Source: Rhododendron vialii (lineage: Eukaryota > Streptophyta > Magnoliopsida > Ericales > Ericaceae). Taken from it: 64,000 nt of DNA. Below the pieces are notes generated by a model. The model made no database searches. It saw only the letters and a program-made list of their open reading frames with translations, and was not told the DNA's origin. The position numbers and the translations under genes were made by a program. Positions 14,001-23,728 of this stretch are shown piece by piece. Every line of letters begins with the position of its first letter. The first letter of the stretch is position 1. The stretch is from positions 6,284,501 to 6,348,500 of the forward strand of contig NC_080559.1 of NCBI RefSeq assembly GCF_030253575.1, read 5' to 3'.

Positions 14001-15899
14001 TAGAAAAAGTGGGGGGAAATAAGGAAAATAATGCCATTGATTTGAATTCAACTACATTAGTTGTATGTTTTCTTTAAAAGTTAGTACTCCCAGACAAGAC
14101 CAAGAATATGGAACAGTGGGGGTATGTAAATGCGTTTTACTAATTTCTCATCAACAATCAGTTTTCCACTTGATTAGCGTGTCCAGCTGGAGGACTAGTA
14201 TGCTAAATCTATACACCAAGTTATTGGTAGTCATTTAAAATGTTTGGGAGACTTTGATGATGTATATTGGCTTCTTTTCTCCATTACCTGTATTGCTTTG
14301 TATGTACTGGCCAAATGTCAAATTCTCAGTTAAGAAGTATATCTCACTGCTTTTTATATCAGGAACTGTGAGATCAAATCAATAACTCCTTATGGAGTTT
14401 TTGTGGAGATAGCACCTGGGCGTGAGGTATATACTTCTTTACCAAATCGTTAGTATTTGTTCATATTAGGCACAGAAGATTCTAAATATTGGACTTGAAC
14501 ATGATGAGACCCTAAGGCGCATTGATATGGTCAAGGGATAGTTGGACACAGATGCAACACTATATTCGGAGACTTGGACAGGGAGGGGGTGCAGTGACTG
14601 TAAATCAAAGAGATATTTCATATCACACACAAGCACACATAGACATACAGCCAGGTACGATATAGAATCAGAACAAGAAGTTCTATTCCTACATCTTTCT
14701 GTGGGAAGAGCTGTTTGAATAGGATGCCTTATTTACCTCTTGAAAGCATCAACCGTCAACAAAGAGAAAACATTTTATGCTTTCGGTTACTAAACTTACA
14801 AGTCTAAGAAAAAGGGTATTGAAGAAACTGTCTTGGAGGACATTCTTTAATATTTGAGGAAATAGTAATTAACATGTAAATCCTTTCCTTTGCTGACTGA
14901 CTGCAAAGAACTATATTAATTCAGAAGGTAAGAAAAAATGGAAGGAAGGTTAAGATAAGGTGATTTCAGTGTTCTCTTCAAGGGTTGCTCAAAAACCCCA
15001 TTCTCCAGGCAGACGGTTTCGCCAAGCGAGACATTTGACTGTGGGTTCTCAGGGTATAGAGCATTAGATTGTTGCTCGGGTGGCGGGCCTGAGGAAATTT
15101 CAACAGTTTAGTCAGGATCGCCCAACATATGCAGTAAAACGATAAAAATATTGTACATGTGGCTTAATCTTGTTCACTTACATTACCTCTTATCTCTTGC
15201 TAATATAGCTACTCATCATGCTTCAATTCTCTCTCCATTCTTTCTCACTTTTAGAGTCCCATTTCCAATGCATGGATTTGGTTATACAATGTCACTCCCT
15301 GCAACCGCTCTAAAAACATACTTGCGGGTGCGATGTCGAATGTCATAAAAGACTTAATTGAAGCCCTTCCTATCACCAATTGGTTTTAGGAGAGATGGCG
15401 GAAAAGCGGTCCGACAAGTGGTAGCCAGGAAGTCATGGGTTCGAGTCACAGGAGCATCATCGTGAGGGAAGGATTCTTGGGCCCAGAGTGCCCCTATGGA
15501 TTTGATTACATAATGCCACTCTTTGCGACCGCTCTAAAAACAGACTTGCGGGTGCGATGTCGAATGCCATAAAAGACTTAATTGAAGCCCTTCCTATCAC
15601 CAATTGGTTTTAGGAGAGATGGCGGAAAAGCGGTCCGACACTGACCTTAACTATGTATGATCTCTCTCCAGCTCAGTCATCTCACCCTCTCTCCATCCGT
15701 AATATCTCTCAACAGCAGCAAGAAAGAGGCAGAGAATGGGCACCAGCGCCGGCGGCAATGTGATTTCTCTCTTTCTCCATCATCCCCAATCTTTCCATGC
15801 GCTCTGTTTGGATCTTAGTCCACTGCTGAAAACCCCCTTGCCCTCCTCACCCCTTTGTCATCTTAATACCCCTCTTTTTTTGTTACCTCTGTAACAGAC

Positions 15900-15985
<86 letters not shown>

Positions 15986-18900
15986 CTGACCCGAATCTCT
16001 TTCCTCTGCGATTGCTTATGTTAGTTTTAGGGGTCACTGAAATTGATGATGCATATCTGGCTTCAAGGAAAAGAGGGGAAAAACATCACCTGAATCAAAA
16101 CCGTCCAAATAACTAGGCAACCCGATGCATGCAGTTAGGACACCATATGGATCGAATTATGTAGTATCAAGTATGTATTCAACCTGAAGGATCGGGTTTG
16201 GTTGGGCTGCCGGTAATTTCAGCCGATTTAACCTGTGAACAGCACTACTTTCAGCTTAGCTATCTGGAGTTGTCTCATCAAGTGGCTCTAGTGGCCCTTG
16301 AAACTTGGTCTTGCTTTCCACCATCTATTTATGATTCTCCTTTTTTACTTGTTTCGTACATGTAGAAATTTTGATTGTCACTCTCTTTCATCCAATGGTC
16401 AATAAAGGAAAATTTCACGCCAAGTGCCATAGCGAAATGATGAGTAATGTCAATCAGCCATGATTGTTTGTCTGTTGAGTCATGGAACTTGCAGCTCCTA
16501 TTGCTTTAAATAAATAATTCAACTCATTATATATTTCAAATTCACTGCAGGGACTTTGCCATATTAGTGAGTTGACTGGACAATGGATGGAAAAGGCAGA
16601 AGATGTAAGCATACTATTTGTTATTGTAATGAAAGAATATTGATGGTGAAAAAAGTAACTTCTCTCTTAATGTCATCGTAGGCTTTCAAAATTGGAGACC
16701 ATGTTGATGTCAAGCTTATTGAGGTCAGGCATTTCCTGTCCCTTCCGGGGTTTCCCCCCCTTAAAACATGAATTTTGCTAAATGACAAATAGCTTTGTCC
16801 TTCCATGCTTTGGGCATTTATCTTGAGTCGTCTGAATTTCTCTCCTGTATTTTTGTAAACTTTTTCTCCAACTGTTAAATGGAAGGTTGTTCAAGCACAC
16901 AGTATTAGCTGTGTCTGCCTGATGAGGCAACATAACTGATTCCATGTTTAGCAGTATGGAATCTTATTCTTGGATATGCAAATTTGGAGGCTGGTATGAT
17001 AATCACAGAGATATGTACACTTGTACAGGCTCTTATAATTTTCTCAGGAAGAAAAATGAGGACACGTAGACGTACTTGGACATAAATAAGACTTAGAAAA
17101 ACACAATTTGACTTCTATTACTTTATATAGACCAAAACCACTACACATTTCAAACAGCTGGTCCTACTATGAACAGTTTCCTTTTGTCCATTACATCTCG
17201 TAGTGGGTAGAGGTCACGGTGCTTTTTCTGGGCTTCCAAAAGTGGATATGTGTTGTCCAGCCCAAACGATTGTTGCTACGTCCAAATCCAATATATCATG
17301 TGTCAAATATCTAACTGAATGCGTCTATATATATTTTTAATTCCTTTTCTAATGTTTGGCGTTACTAGATTTGCAAGTTGCAACCAAATTTAAAACAGTC
17401 AAGTTTTGCTTTCCAAAGTCCAAACTATTTTATAAATGGTGTGTATATCCAATGAATGTAGTCTGCTTTATTTATTTTTTATTTCAAGCATTGTCTCAGT
17501 TATGTAATACTAGTACGTGTGCATTTATGTTCTTTTCCCAAAATGTTTTAAGATTACTGGATGTGTTGCGGTGACATTTTAATAGTCCAATTCAGGTTTG
17601 AAGCTAAGATGCAAGGAAAAATCATGAGTTATTTTACCTAAAAAGAGAATGACCAAAAAACATCTGTACAAAACCAACAAAATACACAAGTCAATTTAAT
17701 CCTCCCTTAAATTCCATATCATGAACTTTTGGTTACAATCCTAAATTCAGGTAATGTTTAGGAGTTAGTGTGTGAGAAATTACCATAGGCAAACGCATTC
17801 TACATGTGTTAGGTTGGATGATGGATCTGAGTGTCCGCGTACTATCGATTGATGACATTGAGAAACAATGGAAATAGACAGACTAATAGTGCTTGGATTC
17901 AATCTCAGGTGTAATTGCATAAGATCGCAAATTTGCACAGTACTTGTGCTTTTCATATTGCTATCCAAACTATTCTCTCTTTTTTTTGGGTCAAACATAA
18001 TAGAGCTATCCAAACTATTCATGTACTTGATAGTTGTACATTTATGACTATGAGAAATTTATTTGAGTTAGCAAATTTTGGTAAGAAAAATGATTGTTGA
18101 GTACATCTTGAAGTCATGAATACCCTTGATTGATTAGCAAATGAAGATATAGCTTGAATAAAGGCACACCCAGAGTAACAGCACCCTTTTCTTGCTTCCA
18201 CCTGTTATTCTTCCCTTCTTGGTTTTCGCTTTCTATCACGGGTTACCTCGATCAACGCAAATCGATTGCCACCTAAGCACAGACCTGAAAGTCTCTTTGG
18301 GGATATGTTCCAACTCGGCACCGACTATCTATTTTTTGTCTGATTGTTTCAGAAAAGTTTCTTCTGCTCCTGCCTGCAATTTTTACATGCAGGGAATGAT
18401 AATTCCGCCTGGCATGACTATGATGTGTTTTGGAACGTTGTTCTTGCATTTTGGTTTGCAATCCAAATTACACAGAATTGGAGAAGCTCCATGCACAAAT
18501 ATCACTAAGATTCATTATAATTCTGTCCTTATCTTCCCTTTCCTAGTACTTGAGTCGTTTGTTCCTAAATGGTATTTCCTTTACTGAAATATCTGCAGTT
18601 GGCAACTTGGCATTAAAAGTGATGGGGTAGTGATGTGGGTTTTTTTTTTTCTACGCCTTGTTTTCTGAGTGGATAATCATCCCAAGACTCCTCTAGCATG
18701 CTGTATTTTTGCTTCTCAACTTTCTAGACCTGAATTTTCTTTTTTACTCTGGGGGACTGTGTATTTGTATGAAAAATGTTGATGGGGTGATGATCACTGA
18801 TCAGAAACTTTTGTACTACAAAATTTGCAGCGTAAGAATATGGTTGCTCATTTTTCTGATCCCCCTTAAAGGTTTTCTTCTTATTTAATCATGCTAACAA

Positions 18901-19418
18901 ACCTTTTTCCCCAAGTATCACTCTTGTTTTCCTGTCAGCATAGCATCGTGATGAATTTATTTTGCAGAATTCTGAAAAAATGATAACTATACTGATTTGA
19001 TGATATACAGATAAATGCAAAGGGACAACTTCGCCTCAGCCGGCGTGCTCTGCTTCCGGATGCACCTACCGAGAAACCCAATTTGAAGCAACAGACAAGT
19101 GACCATACCAAGGAAAGTGCAGCTTCCCACAAAGCTCCTGAGAGCGGTACACCTAAGAAAGTTGTAAACATAGAGAAGGATGGTTTAATAGGAGGCAAAA
19201 CTGAACACCCTGAAGATAGAAGTAGCACTGTTAACCGCAGAAGCTCCATTGGAAGTCAGTCAGTGGAAGACAATCTACCAGTGGAGAAGGTTGTCAAAAG
19301 ATTAACTAGCTCAGCCAAAGATGGTGAGAGGCCCAAAAAGAGTCGCAGTAAAGCCGTTAGCAGTATTTCTGATGAAAACAAAAGTAACTTGGTGAATGGA
19401 GAGGCCAAAGTTGGATAG
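2065..19418 (+). CDS. PNP1: Polyribonucleotide nucleotidyltransferase, plastid type (5' partial)
   Basis: PNPase degrades RNA from the 3' end with phosphate and trims and polyadenylates organellar transcripts. Visible exons: 2065-2178, 2985-3248, 5816-5890, 7048-7161, 8055-8147, 8657-8835, 9146-9329, 9517-9564, 9806-9878, 13310-13383, 13470-13577, 13677-13771, 14363-14426, 16551-16604, 16682-16723, 19011-19418. They join in frame to 662 residues plus TAG. Domain order is the helical linker with an acidic stretch ([17 protein letters not shown]), the second RNase PH core ([28 protein letters not shown] and the metal-binding [16 protein letters not shown]), a KH domain (IIGSGGKK), an S1 domain ([15 protein letters not shown]) and a Lys/Ser-rich tail ending VNGEAKVG. 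The acidic linker and short tail resemble the chloroplast enzyme (RIF10/PNP1) as I remember it, more than the mitochondrial one. The catalytic residues of the second core look intact. The introns hold many transposon relics. Confidence 0.93.
2310..2480 (+). mobile_element. LINE reverse transcriptase relic
   Basis: Within the first visible PNPase intron, the translation (with one small frame slip) reads EVSWC, then [24 protein letters not shown] is the catalytic aspartate box of non-LTR retrotransposon reverse transcriptases, and the following VDET...VN.KL is typical of plant LINEs. The frame then breaks at TAA. Only this short fragment is recognisable. Confidence 0.7.
2812..2922 (+). mobile_element. 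TRIM-type LTR fragment
   Basis: The sequence from ggagagtctcgctacacgtg through acagcttttagaggag to aacaatctaat matches, on the opposite strand, the left repeat and adjoining internal bases of the TRIM-like element at 49301-49540. It is a single degraded copy inside the first visible PNPase intron, just upstream of the exon at 2985. Confidence 0.6.
3379..3733 (-). mobile_element. TRIM retrotransposon with two ~108-bp LTRs
   Basis: Two direct repeats, about 3379-3487 and 3626-3733, flank about 138 bp. Read on the minus strand each begins TGTTGGAGTTTGTCCCAC and ends near GATGCTTTAACA, so it has TG..CA ends. Immediately inside the minus-strand 5' LTR lies TGGTATCAGAAC, the usual primer-binding sequence for initiator tRNA-Met, and next to the other LTR is a purine run (GGGGGAG). 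There is no coding capacity, as expected of a TRIM. The flanks ATAAG and TTAAG fit a slightly decayed 5-bp target duplication. It lies in the intron between PNPase exons 2985-3248 and 5816-5890. Confidence 0.8.
4135..4539. mobile_element. Foldback MITE with multiplied inner unit
   Basis: The two halves are near-perfect inverted repeats, with outer ends AGCAGAGACRATTTGCASAG followed by a shared CCACGCAGAGAAAAA. The inner segment of about 50 bp (GCGGATATCGGTAAGTATTA and following bases) occurs once in the left arm and twice in the right arm. It would fold into a hairpin nearly 200 bp long if transcribed. No clear target-site duplication was found, so the superfamily is not assigned. It lies in the same PNPase intron as the TRIM. 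Confidence 0.85.
10987..11175 (-). mobile_element. Partial copy of the 11961-12268 TRIM family
   Basis: The stretch starting ctataaattgtcccaaaggc and running through tatcaagctatccaaacacc to aacaaatgcaaacagagact aligns with one LTR plus most of the interior of the complete element 1 kb downstream. The second LTR is missing. It lies in the 3.4-kb PNPase intron 9879-13309. Confidence 0.6.
11197..11454. mobile_element. Stowaway-like MITE, degenerate
   Basis: The left end CCCCCTCCATCCCAATTTAT and the right end (inverted) CTCTCTCCATCCCACTTTGT are variants of the CTCCCTCCGTCCC terminus of Tc1/mariner-related Stowaway elements. TA dinucleotides sit exactly outside both ends (11195-11196 and 11455-11456). 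The interior is AT-rich without an ORF. It is in PNPase intron 9879-13309. Confidence 0.7.
11961..12268 (-). mobile_element. Small TRIM-like element with ~76-bp LTRs
   Basis: Direct repeats at about 11961-12035 and 12193-12268 share CCCAAAAGCTTAA and TCAAGCTATTCAACA, and the plus-strand copy has TG..CA ends. Next to the right repeat is gctttgatacca, whose complement TGGTATCAAAGC is close to the tRNA-iMet primer-binding site. The interior is only about 157 bp, and no coding sequence is present. Confidence 0.7.
15271..15642. repeat. Direct repeat, ~146-bp units, 226-bp period
   Basis: Copies at 15271-15416 and about 15497-15642 share CTTGCGGGTGCGATGTCGAA and ATGGCGGAAAAGCGGTCCGA. Read on the minus strand the unit starts TGTCGGACCGC, so an LTR pair is possible, but the homology runs past the would-be LTR edge and no tRNA-iMet primer site is seen. 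The spacer holds gggttcgagtcac, a tRNA B-box-like string. It lies in PNPase intron 14427-16550. Confidence 0.6.
15902..15985. repeat. Compound (CT)n(CA)n microsatellite
   Basis: An uninterrupted run of about 32 CT units passes directly into about 10 CA units, inside PNPase intron 14427-16550. Confidence 0.95.
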
Positions 19419-20535
19419 TACTTTTGTTCATAGAGTGACAGTTGGATTGATTTCCATCTTTTTACTGGGATGAACAGTCCCTCCGCATGCAAAAGGAACA
19501 AGGTATGAGGTCCTGCTTCTTCGTTTTAAAGTTAAAGATGTAGGGATTTGGAATTTTATTATTACTTAGGCTACACAGATCTTTGTGCAAATGTGATGTA
19601 GTCATTTAAAAGTGTGTTGGATACGTGTGAGAGTCCATTATAGATCTCAATGACTTCCTTGCCTGCTAGAAGTTTTTGCTTTTTATGAGTTATAATGTTT
19701 TACGTAGTATATCATTATTGCACACTACCTGCTTCCAACTGGTGATGGGTGGCTCCTCCATGTATTTCCCTCCAATGATTTTCATGATTAATGTGCACAA
19801 TCTATCATCTTAATAGTCATTTTCTCTCCATCGTGGAAAAAAATGAGAGAAGATAGAAATACTTGTGTTTATGCTGATCTCTCTCTTGCTTTATCTGCTT
19901 CTGAGTTTTTCTGTGCACTGCTCAATTTGGATTATTTCCATTGGAGCATAAACCTTTCGTCCGTTGATGGGTTCTATCAGATTACCTCTTCTTGTGGGGG
20001 GTTACCGCCTTAGTTATGCTAATTGTTTTCCGCTTGATTAACCAGTACTTGATGTGGGTTCACTCTTACATATGATCATTATACTTTTTCTTTTCCCCAG
20101 TGAAGGAGTGTTACTGCAAAGAAAGAAATCAAAAGGTATTGCCCATGAACAAGGGCCCGGAGTGTCCAATTTCTTTATGACAATGAAAAATTCTGTTTGG
20201 CTGAACTTAAATTTGTATGATGGCTGATAATGGTACTTGCGGCTTGCAGGAAGTTCTTCTGCTCATCCACCTGAGGGATTGCACATGTTATGAGGTGTTG
20301 AATACTCACAACGAGCAAAAGAAACCTAATAAATCTTGGCCTTCTCGGGATTCTTTTTTGTGGAAACAAGATTGCACTCGAAAGCTGCCGGAGTTGTGAG
20401 AAACCTCCTATATTTGGTGGCGATACTGCTCAAGACTATTTGCAGCTCAACGCCTGCTCTAAACTGCTGCAACCGCAGTAGTGTATTTTGTTTTTCCCAT
20501 GAGAAGGAGATCCCTTTGTACTCCACTCTTTAGTT
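19419..20535 (+). other. PNPase 3' UTR, possibly spliced
   Basis: Past the stop codon there are splice-like sites: a donor at 19503 (aacaag/gtatga), an acceptor ending at 20100 (ttttccccag) opening a 35-bp piece to a donor at 20136 (aaaag/gtatt), and a further acceptor ending at 20249 (ggcttgcag). They would remove two introns from the 3' UTR. No frame continues the protein. This is inferred only from splice consensus. Confidence 0.35.
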
Positions 20536-21865
20536 GCCACAGATCACAAGATCTTTTAGGTGTTGTTTTGTAACTCTCTGTTACTCCTTGGAGTGATACC
20601 ATAACAGACTGCTTGTTTGATACGGTGAGAATCACGCCTTCAACAAGGTGTGGCATTCAGGGTCTGAACCCGGGAGAAATCATTGTTAACAGATACTAGA
20701 GTATATTTTTTGATCTAGAGAAGATCTTATCCGATGGGCTTTCGTGGACGTTTTTCCATTCTTCACCCAGTCCTTGGTAGCCTTTCAAAGGTACCGGGGC
20801 ATAGGGTTTTTTTTTTTTTTTCATATTTCATTCTTCCCATGGGCATTTACAGATATTCGTTGCTCGATTTTCAATTTTATTTGTTGTGGAAGTCCAGAAG
20901 TGTTGGTGGTTAATAGTAGTTTTCGATGTTTGAACCTAAATCTTATCACGGGAGTATGATGTGTCTACAACAATGGTTATCACTCCACTTGCATTCGTTG
21001 CTTGATATTACTGTTCCTTTGGTTAACCCTAAATTTCGCGTTGCATTATTTTATTCCATTACCAATCTCGTTTCCAAGCTATTTGAATTATTTCTCAAGC
21101 CAATGAAACAGTGATTCATTGAAATAGAGTTGAGATAATTTCTCAGTGCGCACCCTCTCTTTTCTCAGTATCCACACCGAATAAGAATCTCTCATTCATT
21201 CCCAAATTAACCTTGATTTTCTCAGTACACTATTTTCTTTAGCCACCACCAACCGCCCCAAAAAACCCATCCCGCCTCCATCTCCAACTTCCAAACCCCA
21301 CCCCTCAATCTTGAAGCTCTAAACCCTCACTTCACTCCTCCATCTTCGTATTCAACCTCATCTGTGACTTCCCTTTCCTCTGAATTTGTATTCTTTTTTT
21401 TGGTGGACGTTTTTTTTTTCTTTTTTGTACAATTCATGCTAGGTTTGAGAAAACGATTAACTTGATTTATGGCCTCCCTCCTACCACCACATTCCGCTCC
21501 TACCCAGTTTGCGGAAATTAGTAATTGTACCTCGTATACATGGAAACATGAATGTTTCAACGTTCTTTGCAGACTTCGTTAACAGCACTCTGTAACCCAA
21601 ACGGTTGGTTGGGAGGTTAAAGCTTGGGACTTGGGGGTCCTTCCATTGTAAGGTCTCAGGTTTGAAACTTCTTAAATGCTATTAATTCTTGTAGGTTTAA
21701 TCCACACATGGCTACACTCTAGCTTTAAATTGGCCCCACAATAGCTGACGGTCGGATGGTTTCCTAGGGATCAGTCAAGATACACGTAAACTAGTCTAGA
21801 CATTGAGAGATATCAAATGAATGGCCATAGACGCATAGGGCATGTTTGTTGTCAGGTTTTTATTA
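20536..21865. other. Intergenic DNA, PNPase to RFC3
   Basis: No supported gene. Homopolymer T runs occur at about 20808-20821. Around 21594-21715 is a tRNA-like string (ggttggttgggaggttaaag, then aggtctcaggtttgaaac resembling a polymerase III B box), possibly a decayed SINE. The short ORFs here show no family signature. Confidence 0.5.
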
Positions 21866-22080
21866 CTCCCTCTGTCCCTAAATAAGTGTCCGGCACGCAA
21901 AACTAGGTTTTACAAAACATGCATGTTTTTTATTAAAAAATTTAATTTTTTTTCACAATCTAATAGAACTTATTGTTATCTATTGATTTGTGAAAAAAAT
22001 TTGATTTTTTTAACGAAACAAATGCATCTTTTTGAAGGCTTAGTTTTGCGCACCGAACACTTATTTAGGGACGGAGGGAG
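21866..22080. mobile_element. Stowaway MITE
   Basis: The terminal inverted repeats CTCCCTCTGTCCCTAAATAA and (complement of the right end) CTCCCTCCGTCCCTAAATAA are the classic Stowaway ends, with TA duplications at 21864-21865 and 22081-22082. At 215 bp, AT-rich and without coding capacity, it is non-autonomous. The near-intact termini suggest a fairly young copy. Confidence 0.92.
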
Positions 22081-22369
22081 TAGGAATGATTGTAGAAGAT
22101 GGGATTGTGTGGTGTTTTTGATTAATTATTAAGTCGGATTATTTTTTTCTCTTTATTCAAATTCTCTTATTTCTGTGTTTTTTAGTTTTTTGCCAATTTC
22201 AGAAAAACTTTAAAAAAATGAAACAAATTAAATTTTTTTTTAATAGAGACAAAAAAATCTATCAGTCTTAGAGCACTTGTGTAATTTATCTCAAAATTTG
22301 TGTAATTTGTTGCACTTGGTCTAGTAAATGCAATCAAACATTCCCATAGCCCATAGAAAGCAAATCAAC

Positions 22370-22585
22370 GAGCAGCTCGCAAGCTTATCTTGTTAACGCT
22401 CGGCTCGGCTCGGTTTGTTTATCGTGCTCGAGTTTTCATAAACGATTAAAAGCTCGGTTTAATTAAGAATGTTTGTTTAGTAAATGACTAAACTTTACTT
22501 GTTAAGGGTTCGGCTCGTTAAGACTTGAGCCGAGTTCAAATTCAACAAAGCTCGGCTCGGCTCGTTTGCACTTTGCAGCCCTACC
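22370..22585. repeat. AGCTCG-rich dispersed repeat, copy 1
   Basis: A dense mixture of GCTCGGCTCG, GCTCGTTAAG and CGAGCAGCTCG words, ending gctcgtttgcactttgcagcc. The same vocabulary recurs at 33515-33670, 35640-35990 and 38880-39170. It is a recognisable intergenic repeat family but I cannot assign it to a class. It gives no ORF of interest. Confidence 0.6.
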
Positions 22586-22803
22586 CATATGGTACTTTTG
22601 TGTTACTATTATTTCCACCACATCAGGGTAGTCTAACCATCCCATCTTACAGCTCGTTTGAATTGAGCGATTTCGGGAGAAAAGAAAGGGGAAGAAGGAA
22701 GAACTCAATCTCTCCTCCATTTGGATGATCCACAAGGCGAGAGAGGGTGAGGAAGGGTGGGAGACGAAAGCCCCCTCAAAGCCAGTTTTTGTTTCTCGCC
22801 ACT

Positions 22804-22811
22804 TTTGGCGC
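22804..22811 (+). promoter_or_regulatory. Distal E2F-type box upstream of RFC3
   Basis: TTTGGCGC fits the E2F consensus TTTSSCGC. It lies about 920 bp upstream of the RFC3 start codon. Alone it could be chance, but a second match stands close to the gene. Confidence 0.35.
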
Positions 22812-23227
22812 GATTCCGTGAGAAAGGTGAAGAGAGAGGCAAGTGGGGAGCGTGGGTGAGAGTAGATCTCACTCACTCAACTTTCGGCAACGCGTGCGGT
22901 CTACGATGACATCTTTTCGTCGTCAGACCAGTGGCTATTCAGTCACCGGAGAAGAGAGAGGAGAGTTTCAGGTCGCCGAAGAAGAGACTAGTCGCCGAAG
23001 ATGGGAGTGAGAGTTTTGATTTCTCAAGTGTATTTGGATGGGTTGGTGAGAAATCACCCCTTTCTTCTTCTCTTCTCCCACTAATAAGAGAGACCACTCC
23101 CTTTTCTTTTTGTTTCTCACCTAGGCTGCAAAAGGAGCTGTTAGAGCCCTTTGGGCGTTTTTGTGGATAAAAAAGAAAGGGCGCTGCTATTCGTAGTCTT
23201 TTATTTTCTCTTATAATTCATTAAAAA

Positions 23228-23459
23228 AATTCAATTATACTCGACAGTTAGTTACCAAAATTGAGATATATTTTCAGCATCCAATTACCGAAATATAATA
23301 TTTTTTTCAACGGTTATTTACTAAAAATGTATGTTCGGCAGTTGTTTACCGAAAGTTGAACATATTTTCGACATGTAGTTACCGAAATATAATCTTGTTT
23401 TTAACAGCTATTTACCGAAATATTATGTATGATTTTCAACAATTATTTACCGAAATGTA
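23228..23459. repeat. Degenerate ~37-bp minisatellite upstream of RFC3
   Basis: Six or seven imperfect copies of a unit containing TTTACCGAAATATAAT and a TTTTCGACAG-like lead stand head to tail and stop immediately before the site II motifs of the RFC3 promoter. Unit length and sequence vary, so the array looks old. Confidence 0.75.
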
Positions 23460-23460
23460 A

Positions 23461-23494
23461 TGGGCTATAGGAAAAAAACTAAAGGGCTGGCCCA
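23461..23494 (+). promoter_or_regulatory. Site II motifs (TGGGCY) of RFC3
   Basis: TGGGCT at 23461-23466 and GGCCCA (TGGGCC on the other strand) at 23489-23494 are site II elements. In plants these are bound by TCP factors and are enriched upstream of PCNA and other genes expressed in dividing cells. They lie 235-270 bp upstream of the start codon, just before a possible TATA box at 23584-23589 (tatata). Confidence 0.5.
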
Positions 23495-23623
23495 AAAGAA
23501 AAGAAAAGGGCTGTTAGAGCAAAGTGCAATTATTCCCACTTTCTTCACACCCTCGATTCTTTCTCAAGCGCCTTTAGGCCCTCTATATACTAACACATAC
23601 TCACTCACTCCAAAACTCACTCT

Positions 23624-23652
23624 CTCTCTCTCTGGTCTGCACCTTTCCCGCC

Positions 23653-23688
<36 letters not shown>
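23624..23688. repeat. CT microsatellite in the RFC3 leader
   Basis: Two CT runs, about 23622-23634 and 23655-23688, flank the E2F-type box and lie in the presumed 5' UTR of RFC3. Confidence 0.85.
23644..23651 (+). promoter_or_regulatory. Proximal E2F-type box of RFC3
   Basis: TTTCCCGC is an exact E2F consensus site, 78 bp upstream of the RFC3 ATG and about 55 bp downstream of a TATA-like tatata at 23584-23589. E2F control of replication factor genes at the G1/S transition is well established in plants, so both the motif and its position fit. Confidence 0.65.
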
Positions 23689-23692
<4 letters not shown>

Positions 23693-23728
23693 CGCTGTGC
23701 GTGTGCGTGTGTGTAAATCCTCGTCAAG

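Noticed and set aside
15271..15642. Direct repeats as a TRIM
   Set aside because: Homology continues beyond the TG..CA edges and there is no tRNA-iMet primer site, so it is listed only as a direct repeat.
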